Shown: piece after piece, positions 20,101 to 30,000 of the stretch
Numbering within the stretch: the first letter of the stretch is position 1
How the letters are laid out: every line of letters begins with the position of its first letter
Source of the DNA: Streptomyces sp. AA1529
GTDB taxonomy: Bacteria; Actinomycetota; Actinomycetes; Streptomycetales; Streptomycetaceae
Assembly: GCF_000280905.1 (NCBI RefSeq)
Contig: NZ_ALAP01000030.1
Span: 62,001-126,000 of the forward strand
DNA: 64,000 bases
Direction of reading: 5' to 3'
Translations under genes and position numbers: made by a program
The notes under the pieces: generated by a model
What the model was told of the DNA's origin: nothing
The model's database searches: none
Seen by the model: the letters and a program-made list of their open reading frames with translations, nothing else

Positions 20101-20535
20101 GCGGCGGCGCAGGACCACAAGGACCTGCCGTTCGCCGATCTCGTCCGCACCCTGGTGCCCCGGCCCGACCCGTCCTGTTCGCCGCTGTTCCAGGTGATGT
20201 TCAACCTGGTGCCCGCGCTCGCACCGGCCGGTGCGGAGGGCGCGGCCGGTGCGGAGCCCGCCGGGGAGGAGGACGGCGTGCCCGGTCTGGGGGCCGAACT
20301 CGTGGCGGTCGGTGCGGGGACGGCCAGGTTCGACCTGAGCCTGTCGCTGCGGGAGACCGAATCCGGGCTGGAAGGACATCTGGAGTACAGCACCGACCTG
20401 TTCGCCGGGGGCACCGCCGAGCGGCTGGCGGCGGACTACGCGGGCCTGCTGGAGCGGATCGTCCGCAGCCCGGAGGCGGACCTGGCGGGGCTGGCCCCGG
20501 CGGCCGGTGCGGGGGACGGGGAGGCGGCGGGCTGA
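11176..20535 (+). CDS. NRPS: C-A(Thr)-PCP / C-A-nMT-PCP / terminal degenerate C
   Basis: A 3,119-residue NRPS with ATG 11176 after GAGAGG. The N-terminal ~50 residues ([16 protein letters not shown]) look like a linker or docking helix. Module 1: C with [10 protein letters not shown] with [24 protein letters not shown]. Module 2: C with HHLIED, A with [14 protein letters not shown] interrupted by a SAM-binding N-methyltransferase (LEIGCGTG near residue 2173) between its core motifs, [11 protein letters not shown] third C domain (from ~2660) follows without A or PCP, and its HHxxxDG is PWGIFDG (Pro2792-Trp2793). There is no TE or reductase domain. It probably adds Thr and then an N-methylated residue. 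How the chain is released or handed on is unclear. Confidence 0.92.
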   Translation: MSMPQEESGQELIRRIQSMPFKRQRAVIALLRQQGVDLSTLDIIPRLPRNGEAPLPLSFAQQRLWFLAQLEDSSAHYNVPMAMRLHGRLDRAALRRALTELVRRHEALRTRFEDRGGVPHQCIDDGSGFTLREQELVGEAEVARTCQQEMLTPFDLARDSLIRALLLRQSETEHVLMVTMHHIVSDGWSVGVFFREVTELYEAVRQGREAALEPLPVQYADFAHWQREWLAGEVQTRQIEYWKKQLDGVDPGLTLPADRPRPAVRDHEGTREFFRTSPELLEKLRRIGEQHDATLYMTLLAAYSVLLHRYTQQTDIAVGTVVANRNRAEVEGLIGQFANTLVMRNDLSGDPAFAELLARVRQTALEGYDHQDVPFEAVVDALQADRSLSRSPVFQTVLVLQEEQAEPKLTLGGLEVTSVDVDFSISKFDLTLDLRETPDGLTGAVEYSTALFDRETVRRFVRHFTTLLESLAEAPQTRISRLELLDGTERGGGAEAEAAPGGVVPWADQCLHERFEDVVRQAPDAVAVRCADRTLSYGELNARANRIARFLRTRGVGRETLVALCLPRSEWLVVCALAVLKAGGAYVPLDPSAPPERLGHVLADSAPRVVLVDGGVPAGLDAGRAAVVDVRDRWEWLPDDDLQPVAGALPANLAYVIHTSGSTGRPKGVLVEHRNVTRLFTATAERFGFGPEDVWTLFHSFAFDFTVWEMWGALLHGGSLVVVPHEVARSPREFYALLCAENVTVLNQTPSAFGQLIAAQGEDGAPHRLRTVVFGGEALDTAALRPWFARPVNAATELVNMYGITETTVHVTHRVVTEADTGRGVSPIGGPLPDLAVYVLDTHGNPVPTGAVGEMYVGGAGVARGYLNRPELTAERFLDDPFRPGPGARMYRTGDLGRLLADGSLEYYGRNDDQVKIRGHRIEPGEVSARLDEHPGVGSCAVVAREDQPGNRQLVAYLVPADDRPEADLRTELDQLARRTLPDYMLPGAYVCVPSLPLTTNGKLDRAALPAPGIDAYAQREETHVAPATVTERTLATVWAELLGFEAERISANDNFFTLGGHSLLITVLVARLNEAGLRLTVRDTFSAPTLAALAERIDAHTGEAAADASGEGWTVPPNAVPEGCERLTPELLPLVALGQEHLDSLAGRVPGGAANIADVYPLVPSQEGILFHHLMDPENDPYVMSAAFTARDEAACTAFTDALQTVVDRHDVMRTAVFTEGLPEPVQVVLRSAELPVDRISLTEEAGDAGDVKHTGGAEDAADGPGAATAAREAAERQVEALLHTPPPLPPHQAPMMRVRVAPEPGSQRRFLLVTFHHLIEDATSLRLIFDELAALMAGRADLLAPAPPYRDFVAHTLHQLRTGDAEDHFRATLGDVTEPTVPFGLSDVHGDGRRTRKPRRSLSADLTARLRAEAGRLGLSPAWLFHAACARVVAASSGRDDVVFGTVMSGRLQGVPGVERMLGNFINTLPLRVRLAGRSVRELVDEVASGLRELIVREQSSLSLAQRCSGLDSDTPLFSAAINFRHFEPARDEIPGPSLEEQGIGWLNVMDRTNYPMGMSLDDVGDELSLTVQVEDAVEPETLLTYVETALDGIVAALAADDGNGTRALDLPVLPPAERQRLLTAARGATPEYPRDACLAELFEEQAARHPDAVAVRHGDRELTYAQLNARANRVAHHLRDRGVGPDVLVGLCADRSVELVTGLLGILKAGGAYVPVDPDHPGQRIRALLETSGVQTVLGLSRLPDVLFEDVDEVVHLDTGERAADRTQVLADRSEHDPSRAGLGLTPDHLAYAIFTSGSTGRPKGVLVEQRGVVRLVRNPDYFAADTDTVVLHHSSISFDAGSQEVLTPLLCGGRLVLHDGDSKDPGQVLDCVERTGVGTMLLSAAFLPAFVQAAAGRMLPLRHLAVVGDTFSARDVRRLYAAHPGLTVIDGYGPTENSIASTYYEIPRDIAEDARVPIGRPVPHTTAYVTDEQLRLVPDGVIGELCLGGAGVARGYLDAPEATAERFVRDPFGDAPDGRLYRTGDLVRRRSDGTLEFRGRVDDQVKIRGFRVEPGETETVLQAHPAVHSAVVVPQTSGEAHSLSAYVRPAEEWLEAAAREQTDENLGQWERLFEDQYARSGEETVPDDLNLAGWESSYTGEPVPESEMREWIDGTVAAIRRLRPERLLEIGCGTGLLLFRYAESCREVHGIDISASALADVRRGAARRGWSHVTLRQGDALSVGGPDADAEPGGFDVVVLNSVAQYFPSRQYLDEVVGRILPLLAEGGRILLGDIRNLDLFSAHVSAIERSRSGAAGTAGALNAQIQRRRRQETELLVSPTYFARLPERFPAVGAVDIAVKRGVGDNEMLAYRYDVVLTKGAALPEPDHPWLEADTPAGLRALLDAGAPERFGVTGLTNERVAEDVRVCAALARWAPSRQVEPLPGGERLSAPAREAVRDLEAVLAHAEDLGYEVAATWSQDRPEGLDLVLARGEAPRARARSPYRATRMANAPQVDRLGSALVRELRDHLAERLPDHLVPGAFVVLEELPVTSQGKVDKRALPAPDEEDVAKEVYVAPRTEAQRTLCRIVGAVLDLDRVGLQDNFFNLGGHSLLATRLNLRVKKETGVDLPLQLILTAASMAEMAAALEEEPAGPSSAGPEPAQPAAAGPVAEGGEAPLSTAQQDLWFLRTPGHLGIAHDNVQLALRLRGALDRAACTGAVRALVERHAILRTGYERRDGVVTQRVHGADGFTVAEVDIPADPGGAALDAWLRAERARPFAPEDAHPFRAHLLALAADEHVLVLTRPWGIFDGWSTGILMRELSAGYRELSQGREPRFAPLPLQYADFARQQSGTVDAAELDRQRDHWREQLAGLPACLSLRTDYPRPPVKTHLGGTVPFAVPGDLVERLRKLGADHGASLHMTLLAAYAVLLGSRTDDRELAIGAPASNRPAAELEAVVGYFVNALVMRLDVAPRQSFGELLAHTREVVAAAQDHKDLPFADLVRTLVPRPDPSCSPLFQVMFNLVPALAPAGAEGAAGAEPAGEEDGVPGLGAELVAVGAGTARFDLSLSLRETESGLEGHLEYSTDLFAGGTAERLAADYAGLLERIVRSPEADLAGLAPAAGAGDGEAAG
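12700..14200 (+). other. Adenylation domain A2, predicted threonine
   Basis: By eye the specificity positions read D-F-W (FDFTVWEMW), N (VLNQTPS), V and G (VVFGGEA), M (NMYGITE), V-H (TTVHVT) and K, i.e. DFWNVGMVHK, which matches the established threonine code. Sequence around the motifs is highly similar to A1, suggesting the two arose by duplication and A1 then diverged in its pocket. Confidence 0.8.
16080..18830 (+). other. Adenylation domain A3 with inserted N-methyltransferase
   Basis: The A domain runs to [11 protein letters not shown], then an insertion of about 400 residues carries [12 protein letters not shown] (SAM motif I), [12 protein letters not shown] and LGDIRNLDL, before the A10 motif ([11 protein letters not shown]). 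This is the standard nMT placement and predicts an N-methyl peptide bond. The pocket reads roughly D-A-Q-L-A-V-G-I-A-K ([36 protein letters not shown]). I know of no standard match, so the residue is unassigned. Confidence 0.75.
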
Positions 20536-20643
20536 GCCCGCGACCGGCGCGCGGGAGCGGCGCCGGAGGCGCCCGGAGAAGAGTTCGGCACATTCTGCAC
20601 AGCTCGTCGGAAGCGGCGGCGAACGAACGGGAGAGAGAGCAGC

Positions 20644-22134
20644 GTGAGCAGCACCGAGACATATGACGTCGTCGTCGTGGGCGGCGGCCCCGGCGGTTCG
20701 ACCCTGGCCGCGCTGGTGGCCAAGCAGGGGCACTCGGTGCTGCTGCTGGAGAAGGAGTTCTTCCCCCGGTACCAGATCGGGGAGTCCCTGCTGCCGTCCA
20801 CCATCCACGGCATCTGCCGGCTGTCCGGTGCCACGGACGAGCTGCTCCGGGCGGGCTTCCCGGTCAAGCGCGGCGGCACGTTCCGCTGGGGCGCCAACCC
20901 CGAGCCGTGGACGTTCTCCTTCTCGGTCTCGCCGCGGATGGCGGGCCCGACCTCGACGGCGTTCCAGGTGGAGCGCTCCAGGTTCGACAAGATCCTGCTC
21001 GACAACGCCCGCCGGTGCGGTGCCGAGGTCCGCGAGGGCTGTGCGGTCACCGAGGTGCTGGAGGAGGGCGAGCGGGTCACCGGGGTGCGCTGGACCGACG
21101 ACGGCGGAGCGCAGCGGGAGGCCGCCGCCCGGTTCGTGGTGGACTCCTCCGGCAGCAAGAGCCGGCTCAACCAGCGGATCGGCGGACACCGGGAGTACTC
21201 GGAGTTCTTCCGCAACCTGGCGCTGTTCGGCTACTTCGAGAACGGCAAGCGGCTGCCGGAGCCCGACCGCAACAACATCCTGTGCGTGGCATTCGACAGC
21301 GGCTGGTTCTGGTACATCCCGCTGAGCGACACGCTCACCAGCGTCGGGGCCGTCGTGCGGCGGGACCTGGCGGAGAAGGTGCAGGGCGACCCGGAGAAGG
21401 CACTCCAGGCGCTGATCGACGAGTGCCCGATGATCTCGGACTGCCTCGCCCCGGCCCGCCGGGTCACCGAGGGGCAGTACGGCGAGGTGCGGGTCCGCAA
21501 GGACTACTCGTACCACCACACCTCCTTCTGGCGGCCGGGCATGGTGCTGGTCGGCGACGCCGCCTGCTTCGTCGACCCGGTCTTCTCCTCCGGTGTGCAC
21601 CTGGCCACCTACAGCGCGCTGCTGGCCGCCAGGTCGATCAACAGCACGCTGGCCGGAACGGTCGGGGAGGAGGCGGCCATGAACGAGTTCGAGGCCCGCT
21701 ACCGCCGCGAGTACGGCGTCTTCTACGAGTTCCTGATGTCGTTCTACGACATGCACCAGGCGGAGGGCTCCTACTTCTGGGAGGCCAAGAAGGTCACCCG
21801 GAACAGCCGCTCCGAGATGGAGTCCTTCGTGGACCTGGTGGGCGGTGTCTCCTCGGGCGAGTCGGCGCTCACCGGCGCCGACGGGATCGAGCAGCGCCTG
21901 CACACGCAGAACCGGGAGTTCGCCTCCGCCGTCGAGACCATCGCCGACGGCGGCAACGACAACTGGGCGCCGCTGCTGGGGTCGTCCGTCGTCCGCGAGG
22001 CCATGACCGAGAGCTCCAAGGTGCAGATGCACGCGGCGCTGGGTGAGGACGCCGAGGAGGAGACGCCGCTGTTCGACGGCGGGCTGATCCCCTCGGCCGA
22101 CGGCATGACCTGGGTCCGCGCCGCGGCGGACTGA
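20644..22134 (+). CDS. FADH2-dependent halogenase
   Basis: This 496-residue flavoprotein has the N-terminal FAD motif VVVVGGGPGGST (13-18), the halogenase signature WFWYIP (221-226, i.e. WxWxIP) and a second flavin motif MVLVGDAACFVDPVFSSG. The family uses FADH2 from a partner reductase, O2 and halide to make hypohalous acid that is delivered to an activated carbon. The overall shape resembles halogenases acting on carrier-bound or phenolic substrates rather than free tryptophan. The start is GTG 20644 behind GGGAGAGAGAG. No flavin reductase is seen in the window, so a housekeeping one is assumed. It sits right after the NRPS genes, suggesting chlorination of an amino-acid side chain or the finished product. 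Confidence 0.9.
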   Translation: MSSTETYDVVVVGGGPGGSTLAALVAKQGHSVLLLEKEFFPRYQIGESLLPSTIHGICRLSGATDELLRAGFPVKRGGTFRWGANPEPWTFSFSVSPRMAGPTSTAFQVERSRFDKILLDNARRCGAEVREGCAVTEVLEEGERVTGVRWTDDGGAQREAAARFVVDSSGSKSRLNQRIGGHREYSEFFRNLALFGYFENGKRLPEPDRNNILCVAFDSGWFWYIPLSDTLTSVGAVVRRDLAEKVQGDPEKALQALIDECPMISDCLAPARRVTEGQYGEVRVRKDYSYHHTSFWRPGMVLVGDAACFVDPVFSSGVHLATYSALLAARSINSTLAGTVGEEAAMNEFEARYRREYGVFYEFLMSFYDMHQAEGSYFWEAKKVTRNSRSEMESFVDLVGGVSSGESALTGADGIEQRLHTQNREFASAVETIADGGNDNWAPLLGSSVVREAMTESSKVQMHAALGEDAEEETPLFDGGLIPSADGMTWVRAAAD

Positions 22135-22302
22135 AGCGCGGCACCCGCTGCCGGCCCCACCGCCACCGGGGCCGGCGGCGGCTTCGACCACAGCACGCTC
22201 GGGCGCGGCACCGCGGAGCACGACGGCAGGGGGCGCACCCCGCCGTCGGGCCCGGTGGGTGCGGCCCCGGTGAAGCAGTACGAGCCCGAAAGAAGGTGCA
22301 CC

Positions 22303-23424
22303 ATGTCGAACAGCACGGCACCCGAGTTCATCGCCGAGGTCGACCGACTGCGCGAGGAGATCAAAGGGTCCCGCGAGTCCTTCCGCGACCAGGAATTCCT
22401 GGACCGGCTCGCGCAGCGCATATCCGAAGCCCCGCACCTCGGTCGGCAACCGGCCGCCCGGGCGCTGGTCGAGGATCTGCGGAACTTCTCGTCCAAGCCG
22501 CGCCTGGAATCCGTGAAGGCGCACATCAGCGAAGAGCGCGACCATCACATCTTCTCGCTCTTCGACGCCTCCTATTTTCCGTCCCTCTCGCTGGAGTATC
22601 TGACCTACGAGACACTCCCGACGAATCCGCATCTGGCGACCCGGTACGCCAGCAACACCATGCCGGTGAACATCACGGCTCGTTCGAAGGGATTCTCGTC
22701 GCGTGTTGTCGTGGCGCTCTTCCCGGAGAATCACATCGACGGCGTCCAGCAGGGGGACGACCTGATCTTCTATTTCATCGACAAATTCGTCGAGCGGCAC
22801 AACCGCATCACCCGCAAGATGATCGACGAGGTCATGGCGCCGGGCAGCTTCCCCTTCCTGCAGGGCGTCGACGACACCACGGTCGAACAGGCTTCCTCGT
22901 GGTGGGTCCGGCTGCACGAATACCACCACCGGCACGGGGACATGCCGATCCCCGATTTCCTGCCGTTCAAGAAGAAGAAGCCGCTCGCCGGGCTGGAGGA
23001 GCTGCGTGTCGACGTCTCGGCGATGCTGGTGTGCCTGAACGATCCCGAACTCCCGCGTCGGGAGGCCCGGTTGGCCTACGAGTACATTCTCTCCGAGCGG
23101 TTGCTGCGCTACGCGGTGGAAGGCATTCCGCGCCCCAACTACGACGCCGTGGCCTCGCAGTTGCTCTTCAACTACCTGTCCGAGAACGGCGGGATCGAGC
23201 TGCGCGGCGGAGCGATCCGGCTGCACTCCGGACTGCCCGCCGTACTGGCGCAGTTCCTCGGCGAGATCGAGCGCATCGAGGGGGAGATCCACAGCACCCC
23301 GGTCGAGGACGTGCAGAAGAAGCTGCTGGAATTCACCAATCAGTACACGGACTACGACCCGGAAGCGAAGGACTATCGGCACATTCCGTTCTTCGCCGAG
23401 GTCAAGGAGCGCCTGGGTGTCTGA
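22303..23424 (+). CDS. Uncharacterised protein with an HExxH motif
   Basis: A 373-residue soluble protein; ATG 22303 is preceded by GAAAGAAGG, which favours it over an in-frame GTG at 22255. I do not recognise a named enzyme with confidence. The clearest motif is HEYHH (205-209), an HExxH arrangement that could bind zinc or iron, followed by RHGDMPIPDF and an acidic segment ending VSAMLVCLND. No signal peptide, membrane helix or carrier motif is seen. Third-position GC is visibly lower than in the PKS genes, with codons such as ATT, AAT and TTC mixed. It follows the halogenase by 168 bp and precedes a new promoter, so it is the last gene of the left-hand unit. A tailoring role is inferred from location only. 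Confidence 0.7.
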   Translation: MSNSTAPEFIAEVDRLREEIKGSRESFRDQEFLDRLAQRISEAPHLGRQPAARALVEDLRNFSSKPRLESVKAHISEERDHHIFSLFDASYFPSLSLEYLTYETLPTNPHLATRYASNTMPVNITARSKGFSSRVVVALFPENHIDGVQQGDDLIFYFIDKFVERHNRITRKMIDEVMAPGSFPFLQGVDDTTVEQASSWWVRLHEYHHRHGDMPIPDFLPFKKKKPLAGLEELRVDVSAMLVCLNDPELPRREARLAYEYILSERLLRYAVEGIPRPNYDAVASQLLFNYLSENGGIELRGGAIRLHSGLPAVLAQFLGEIERIEGEIHSTPVEDVQKKLLEFTNQYTDYDPEAKDYRHIPFFAEVKERLGV

Positions 23425-23569
23425 GGCCGAAGCCCGGGCGGCGGCGATCCGGCCGTACCGCGGCGGATTCGCGGCCGCCCGGGAGGCCGGCGCCGGGATT
23501 GCCGCGCCGGGACCGGAACGGTCGGGGAGAGGGGCGCCTCCGACCGGCCGCCCGCGAGGATCGCGACCC
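23425..23569. other. Intergenic region before leader copy 2
   Basis: No coding pattern. GC-rich dyads (for example around 23480-23560) could terminate the upstream unit, but none is clear enough to call. Confidence 0.4.
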
Positions 23570-23815
23570 TGGGTTCATTGCCTTCCGCAGGCGGCGTCCG
23601 ATAGCATTACTGGTGCTCACCGGGGGAGTTGACGGGTGCGACCGAGGTCCCTCCCGGAGGGCCTGTGGCCGTGCAGTCCGCGGCCCGTTCGACGGGGGTC
23701 AAATGAACGTCAGTGGTCTTCACGGGTGCAGCGGCGACGCTCCCCCATTCTGAATTCCGGCGGCACCGGGCCGCCTTCTTCTCTTGCGCCCGAGGGTTCT
23801 GCGGGATTCCTCGGA
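23570..23815 (+). promoter_or_regulatory. Promoter and conserved leader, copy 2 (upstream of PKS1)
   Basis: TTGCCT (23578-23583) and GATAGC (23600-23605) with 16-bp spacing occur in a stretch nearly identical to copy 1 over the promoter core (CATTGCCTTCCGC-GG-GGCGTCCGATAG). Matching landmarks continue downstream: ACGGGGG at 23692, CACGGGTGC at 23720-23728 and GCGGGATTCC at 23801-23810. The start of PKS1 is 314 bp after ACGGGGG, almost the same as in copy 3 (315 bp). This would be the main promoter of the PKS operon. Confidence 0.6.
23703..23753 (+). CDS. Possible 16-aa leader peptide
   Basis: ATG 23703 follows GGGGG by four bases inside the conserved leader and encodes MNVSGLHGCSGDAPPF. In copy 3 the same place holds ATG 63009 with a 7-residue frame (MSPIFHR), while in copy 1 ATG 4833 is followed at once by TAG. 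The uneven coding content argues against a conserved peptide, so this may simply be part of an RNA or protein-binding leader. Confidence 0.2.
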   Translation: MNVSGLHGCSGDAPPF

Positions 23816-24005
23816 GCGGAAATCAGCCGCCATTCCGAGGAGCGGCGGCTGCTGATTTCCGTGTGCCCGCATTGAATTGTTGCATTCGAATCCACTCCGC
23901 GCTCGCGTGCCCGGAAGCCGGCGGGGCGGTCCCGCCGCGGGGGCCGGTCCGGTCCGCCGCCGGAGCCGACCGGGCGCGGACGGTCAGGTCCGTGTGAGGA
24001 GTCAC

Positions 24006-27000
24006 GTGCGACAGGAGCACCCGGGTCGGAACCACCGGGCCGGCCACACCGTGTCCGGCCCGCAGCACAGTCCCGCGGTCGCCGTCGTCGGAATGTCCTG
24101 CCGCGTCCCGGGCGCCGACGACCTCGACGCCTTCTGGGAGCTGCTGCACGACGGCGTCGAGGCGATCGGCGACCTGCCGGAAGGGCGCTGGGATCTCGGC
24201 GACCTCCCGGACGGCGATGCACCGGCCGGGTTGCGGCGGGGCGGATTCCTGGATCGGATCGCCGACTTCGACCCGGGATTCTTCGGTATCTCGCCCCGCG
24301 AGGCCGCGGCGATGGACCCGCGGCAGCGGCTGGCCCTGGAGCTGAGCTGGGTCGCGCTGGAGCATGCCCGGGTGGTGCCGGAGACGCTGCGCGGCGGCTC
24401 CGCGGCGGTGTTCCTGGGCGCCACCGGCGACGACTACGCCGCGCTCGTGCACGGCAGCGGCGAGGGCGCGGTCTCCCACCACTCGCTGGCGGGACTCAGC
24501 CGGGGGGTGATCGCCAACCGGATCTCCTACCAGCTGGGCCTGCGCGGACCGAGCCTCACGGTGGACGCGGCGCAGTCCTCGTCGCTGGTCGCCGTGCACC
24601 TGGCGTGCGAGAGCCTGCTGTCGGGCGCTACCGGGCTGGCGCTGGCCGGCGGCGTCCATCTCAACCTCACGCCCGCGAGCACGCTCGCCTTCGCCCGCGC
24701 CGGCGCGCTCTCGCCGGACGGCCGCTGCTACGCCTTCGACGCCCGGGCGAACGGCACCGTCCGCGGTGAGGGCGGCGGTGTCGTCGTGCTGAAGCGGCTG
24801 GCGGACGCGGTGGCCGACGGCGACCGGGTGCACTGCGTACTGCTCGGCGGCGCGGTGAACAACGACGGCGGCGGCGCGGGTCTCACCGTCCCCGACGGCG
24901 ATGCGCAGCGCGCACTGCTGCGCGACGCCTGCGACCGGGCCGGGGTGGACCCGGGCGAGGTGCGGTATGTCGAGCTGCACGGCACCGGGACGAAGGCGGG
25001 CGACCCCGTCGAGGCGGCGGCGCTCGGCGCGGTGTTCGGCCGGAACCGGCCGGACGGGCGGGCGGCGCGGGACGCTCCGCCCCTGGCGGTCGGGTCGGTG
25101 AAGACCAACATCGGGCATCTGGACGGGGCCGCCGGTGTGGTGGGCCTGATCAAGGTCGCGCTGTCCCTCGGCCACCGGAAGCTCCCCGCGAGCCTGAACC
25201 ACTCCGGGCCCCCGCCCGCCATCCCGCTGGACCGGCTGGGAATCCGGGTCAACACCGCCACCGGCCCGTGGCCGGACGGACCCCGGCTCGCCGGGGTCAG
25301 CTCCTTCGGCCTGGGCGGCACCAACTGCCATGTGGTGGTGGCCGAGGCCCCGGCGGACTCCCCGGCAGAGGAGCCCGCCGAGCACGGGGAGGCGCCCCCG
25401 GCCCGGACGCGCCGGACACCGCGCCCGGCGGCGGCTCCGGTGCCGGCGGTCCCCTCCCGGTGCCGGTGCTCGTGTCCGGCAGGACGGAGGGGGCGCTGCG
25501 GGCCCAGGCCGGACGGCTGCTGGAGCGGGTGGCGTCCGACGCCGGGCTGCGTCCCGCCGATGTGGGGTACGCGACCGTCACCACCCGCTCGGTGCTGGAG
25601 CACCGCGGGGTCGTCGTCGCGGCGGACCGCGCGGAACTGCTGTCCGGACTGACCGCGTTGGCGGCGGGCGAACCCGCGTCGAACGTGGTGGACGGCGTGG
25701 CCGGTGCCGCCCCGGGCGTGGTGTGGATGTTCCCGGGCCAGGGGCCGCAGTGGGCCGGTATGGCACGTGAGTTGTGGGAGTCCTCGGCGGTGTTCGCCGC
25801 CCGGATGGACGAGTGCGCCCGGTTGCTCGCCGACGAGGTCGACTGGTCGCTGCGCGAGGTGCTGGACGACGAGACGGCGCTGCGGCGCATGGACGTCATG
25901 CAACCCGCCCTGTTCGCGGTGCAGATGTCGCTGGCCGAGGTGTGGCGCGCCGTGGGGCTGTCGCCGTCCGCCGTGCTGGGTCACTCCCAGGGGGAGATCA
26001 CCGCCGCGTGCGCGGCCGGGATGGTGCCGCTCGGCGACGCGCTGCGGCTGATGGTCGAGCGCAGCCGGATCATCGCCGCCGAGCTGTCCGGGCACGGTGC
26101 GATGGCCCAACTCGCGCTGCCGCCAGAGGAGATCGACTCGGGCGAGGTCGCGATCGGCGCGGTCAACGGTCCGAACGCGACCGTGGTGTCGGGCACCGTC
26201 GAGGCCGTGCGCCGGACGGTGGCCGACTGCGTGGCACGGGGCGTGCGCGCGCGGATGGTCCCCATCGACTACGCCTCGCACTCACCGCAGGTGGAGGCGG
26301 TCCGCGAGCAGGTGCTGCGGGCGGCCGGACACCTCACGGCCCGGGACACCGAGGTCGCCTTCCACTCCACGGTCACCGGTGGCCGGCTGTCCGCGGACGC
26401 GCTGGACGCCGAGTACTGGTACCGGAACCTGCGGGAGCGGGTGCGGCTGGAGGAGGCCGTCCGCTCGCTGTCCGCGGCCGGCCACAGGGTGTTCGTGGAG
26501 GCCAGCCCGCATCCGGTGCTGACCGTGCCGGTCCAGGACACGGTCGGCGGCGTGCCGGGCGCCGTGGTGCAGGGCACCCTGCGGCGCGGCGAGGGCGGTC
26601 TGCGGCGGCTGCTGCTGTCCATGGCGGAACTCCACGTCAACGGGGTCGCCCTGGACTGGCGGCCGGTGTTCGAGGGCACCGGTGCCCGGACCGTGCCGCT
26701 GCCCGGCTACGCCTTCCAGCGGCAACCCCACTGGATCAGCACCGGGTCCGCCGCCGTCGCCCCCGCGCCGCCCCCGGCGCCGGAGCCCCGCCCGGAGCCC
26801 GAGCCCGAGCCGGTTGCCGACACCGACGCCGACACCGACACCGGCCCGTCGGCTCCGAGCGACCGGGAGCTGCGGGACCTGGTCCGCTCCCAGGCGGCGG
26901 CCGTCCTCGGACACGCCGACCCCGACGCCGTCCGCCCCGACCGCCCGTTCCAGGAGCTGGGCTCCGACTCGGTCACGGCGGTGGAACTCAGCAAGCGGCT

Positions 27001-30000
27001 GAGCCGCGCCACCGGACTGCGGCTGCCCACGACGCTGCTCTACGACCATCCCACCCCGGCCGCTCTCGTGCGGCACCTGCACCGGGAGCTGGCGGGGGAC
27101 GCCGCGGACGGTGCGGAGGGCGCGGAGCGGCCCGGCGTCGCGGGCGACGCCGTGGCGATCGTCGGCATGGGCTGCCGGCTGCCGGGCGGCGTCTCCTCGC
27201 CCGAGGAGCTGTGGCAGCTCCTGGCCGCGGGCACCGACGCGGTCTCCGCGTTCCCGGAGGACCGCGGCTGGAGCCCGGACCCGGCGGAGACGGGGCACGT
27301 CCGAAGCGGCGGCTTCCTGTCCGGTGCCACGGACTTCGACGCCGACGTCTTCCGGATCAGCCCGCGGGAGGCGCGGGCCATGGACCCGCAGCAGCGGCAC
27401 CTGCTGGAGGTGTCCTGGGAGGCGCTGGAGCGGGCGGGGATCGACCCCGTCTCGCTGCGCGGCAGTCGGACGGCCGTCTTCGCGGGCATCTCGGACCAGG
27501 ACTACGTGCCCCGGCTGCACGAGACCTCCGACAGCTTCGGCGGCTACGCGCTGACCGGCGGAGCGGCGAGTGTGGCGTCCGGTCGGGTGGCGTACACGCT
27601 CGGTCTGGAGGGTCCTGCGGTGTCGGTGGACACGGCGTGTTCGTCGTCGTTGGTGGCGTTGCATCTGGCGGCGGGGTCGTTGCGTGCGGGTGAGTGTTCG
27701 CTGGCGCTGGCCGGTGGTGTGGCGGTGATGTCCACCCCGGGGATGTTCACGGAGTTCTCCCGGCAGGGCGGTCTGGCGCCGGATGGCCGGTGCAAGGCGT
27801 TCTCGGCGGCTGCGGACGGTACGGGGTGGTCGGAGGGTGTGGGGGTGCTGGTGCTGGAGCGGCTCGCGGACGCGCGGGCCAACGGGCACCGGGTGCTGGC
27901 GGTGGTGCGCGGCTCGGCGGTCAACCAGGACGGCGCCTCCAACGGGCTGACCGCCCCCAACGGACCCTCCCAGCAGTCGGTCATCCGCGCCGCGCTGGCG
28001 AGCGGCGGGCTGACCGCCGCGGAGGTGGACGCGGTCGAGGCGCACGGCACCGGAACGGTGCTGGGCGACCCCATCGAGGCGCAGGCGCTGCTGGCGACCT
28101 ACGGGCAGCAGCGCACCGAACCGCTGTGGCTCGGCTCGGTGAAGTCCAACCTCGGGCACACCCAGGCCGCCGCCGGGGTGACCGGTGTGATCAAGATGGT
28201 GCTGGCGATGCGGCACGGGGTGCTGCCGCGCACGCTGCACGTCCAGGAGCCGTCCCCGCACATCGACTGGTCGGCCGGTTCGGTGGAACTGCTGACCGGC
28301 CGGCGCCCCTGGCCCACGGCCGACGGGCGGCCCCGCCGGGCCGGGATCTCCTCGTTCGGCATCAGCGGCACCAACGCCCATGTCGTCGTCGAGCAACCGT
28401 CCCCGGACACCGGGCACGCACCCACCGGGGAGCCGGCCGCCGGGCCGTCCTCCCCCGTGCCGGTGGTGGTCTCCGGTGCGTCCGAGGCGGCGCTGCGGGA
28501 CCAGGCGGACCGGCTGCGCCGCCGGGTGGCCGCCGACGCGGACCTGAGCACGGCGGACGTCGGGCGGGCGGCCGCCGTATCCCGTACCGCGTGGCGGCAC
28601 CGCGCCGTCGTCGTGGCCACCGGCCGGGAGGCGCTGCTGGCCGGGCTGGACGCGGTGGCGCGGGACGCGGAGGCCCCGGGCACCGTGCGCGGAGCGGCGG
28701 CCGGGAGCGACCGTCCGGTGGTGTTCGTCTTCCCCGGCCAGGGCTCCCAGTGGGTCGGCATGGCCGTGCGGCTGCTGGACGAGGCGCCGGTCTTCGCCGA
28801 GCGGTTCCGCGCCTGCGCCGCGGCGCTCGCCGAGTTCACCGACTGGGCACCGGAGGACGTGCTGCGGCAGGCGCCGGAGGCGCCGACGCTGGAGCGGGTG
28901 GACGTGGTGCAGCCGGTGTCCTGGGCGGTGATGGTCTCGCTGGCCGCGCTGTGGCGCTCCTACGGAGTGGAACCGGCCGCCGTGGTGGGCCATTCGCAGG
29001 GAGAGATCGCCGCGGCGTGTGTGGCCGGTGCCCTCTCGCTGCGGGACGCGGCGCGGGTGGTCGCGCTGCGCTCCCAGGCGGTGGCCGGGGGGCTGGCCGG
29101 GTTCGGCGGCATGATGGCGCTGGGGCTGTCCGCCACGGAGGCGGCGGACCGGGTCGAGGCGTGGGACGGCCGGCTCGAAGTGGCCGCACTCAACGGCCCG
29201 GCCGCCACCGTGGTCGCCGGTGACCCGGAGGCGCTGGAGGAACTGGGCGCCGCCTGCGCGGCGGACGGGATCCGGGCCCGCCGGATCCCGGTGGACTACG
29301 CCTCCCACACCTCCCAGGTGGAGCGGATCGAGGACGAACTGACGCGGGTCCTCGCCGAGGTGCGGCCCCGCCACGCCCGGGTGCCCCTCTTCTCCACCGT
29401 CGAGCGCGACTGGCTGGGCGAGCGCCGGACGGACGCCGCCTACTGGTACCGCAACCTGCGGCAGCCGGTGCACTTCCGGTCCGCCGTGGAGGCGCTGGCC
29501 GAGCAGGGCTACGGAACCTTCGTCGAGGTCAGTCCCCATCCGGTGCTCACCACGAGCGTCCAGGAGACCCTGGAGGGCCGGGTGGGCGAGGCGGCGGAGG
29601 CGATGGTCTCGGGCTCGCTGCGGCGTGACGAAGGCGGTCTGGAGCGGTTCCTGACCTCGGTGGGGCAGGTGTGGGCCCGCGGCACCGCGGTGGACTGGAG
29701 CCCGCTGTTCGACGGGTGCGGCGCACCGCCCGCCGAGCTGCCGACCTATGCCTTCCAGCACCGCCGCCACTGGCTGGACGCCGCCGTGGACCGGCCGCTG
29801 CTGGACACCGTCGTGGACCTCGCGGACGGTTCCGGCACCGTCCGCACGGAGCGGCTGTCGCTGCGCACCCGGCCGTGGCTCGGCGATCACCGCGTGCTCG
29901 GCCGGATCGTGGTGCCGGGAACCGCGCTGCTGGAGATGGCCCTGCGCGTCGGTGACACCGTCGACGAACTGACGCTGCACGCACCGCTGGTGGTGCCGGA

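Noticed and set aside
20300..20535. Thioesterase or reductase at the end of NRPS2
   Set aside because: The sequence to the stop is the C-terminal half of a condensation fold; no GxSxG or NAD-binding motif.
25395..25399. Programmed -1 frameshifting in PKS1
   Set aside because: No heptameric slippery site followed by a clear pseudoknot is visible; a 1-nt indel in a C run is simpler.
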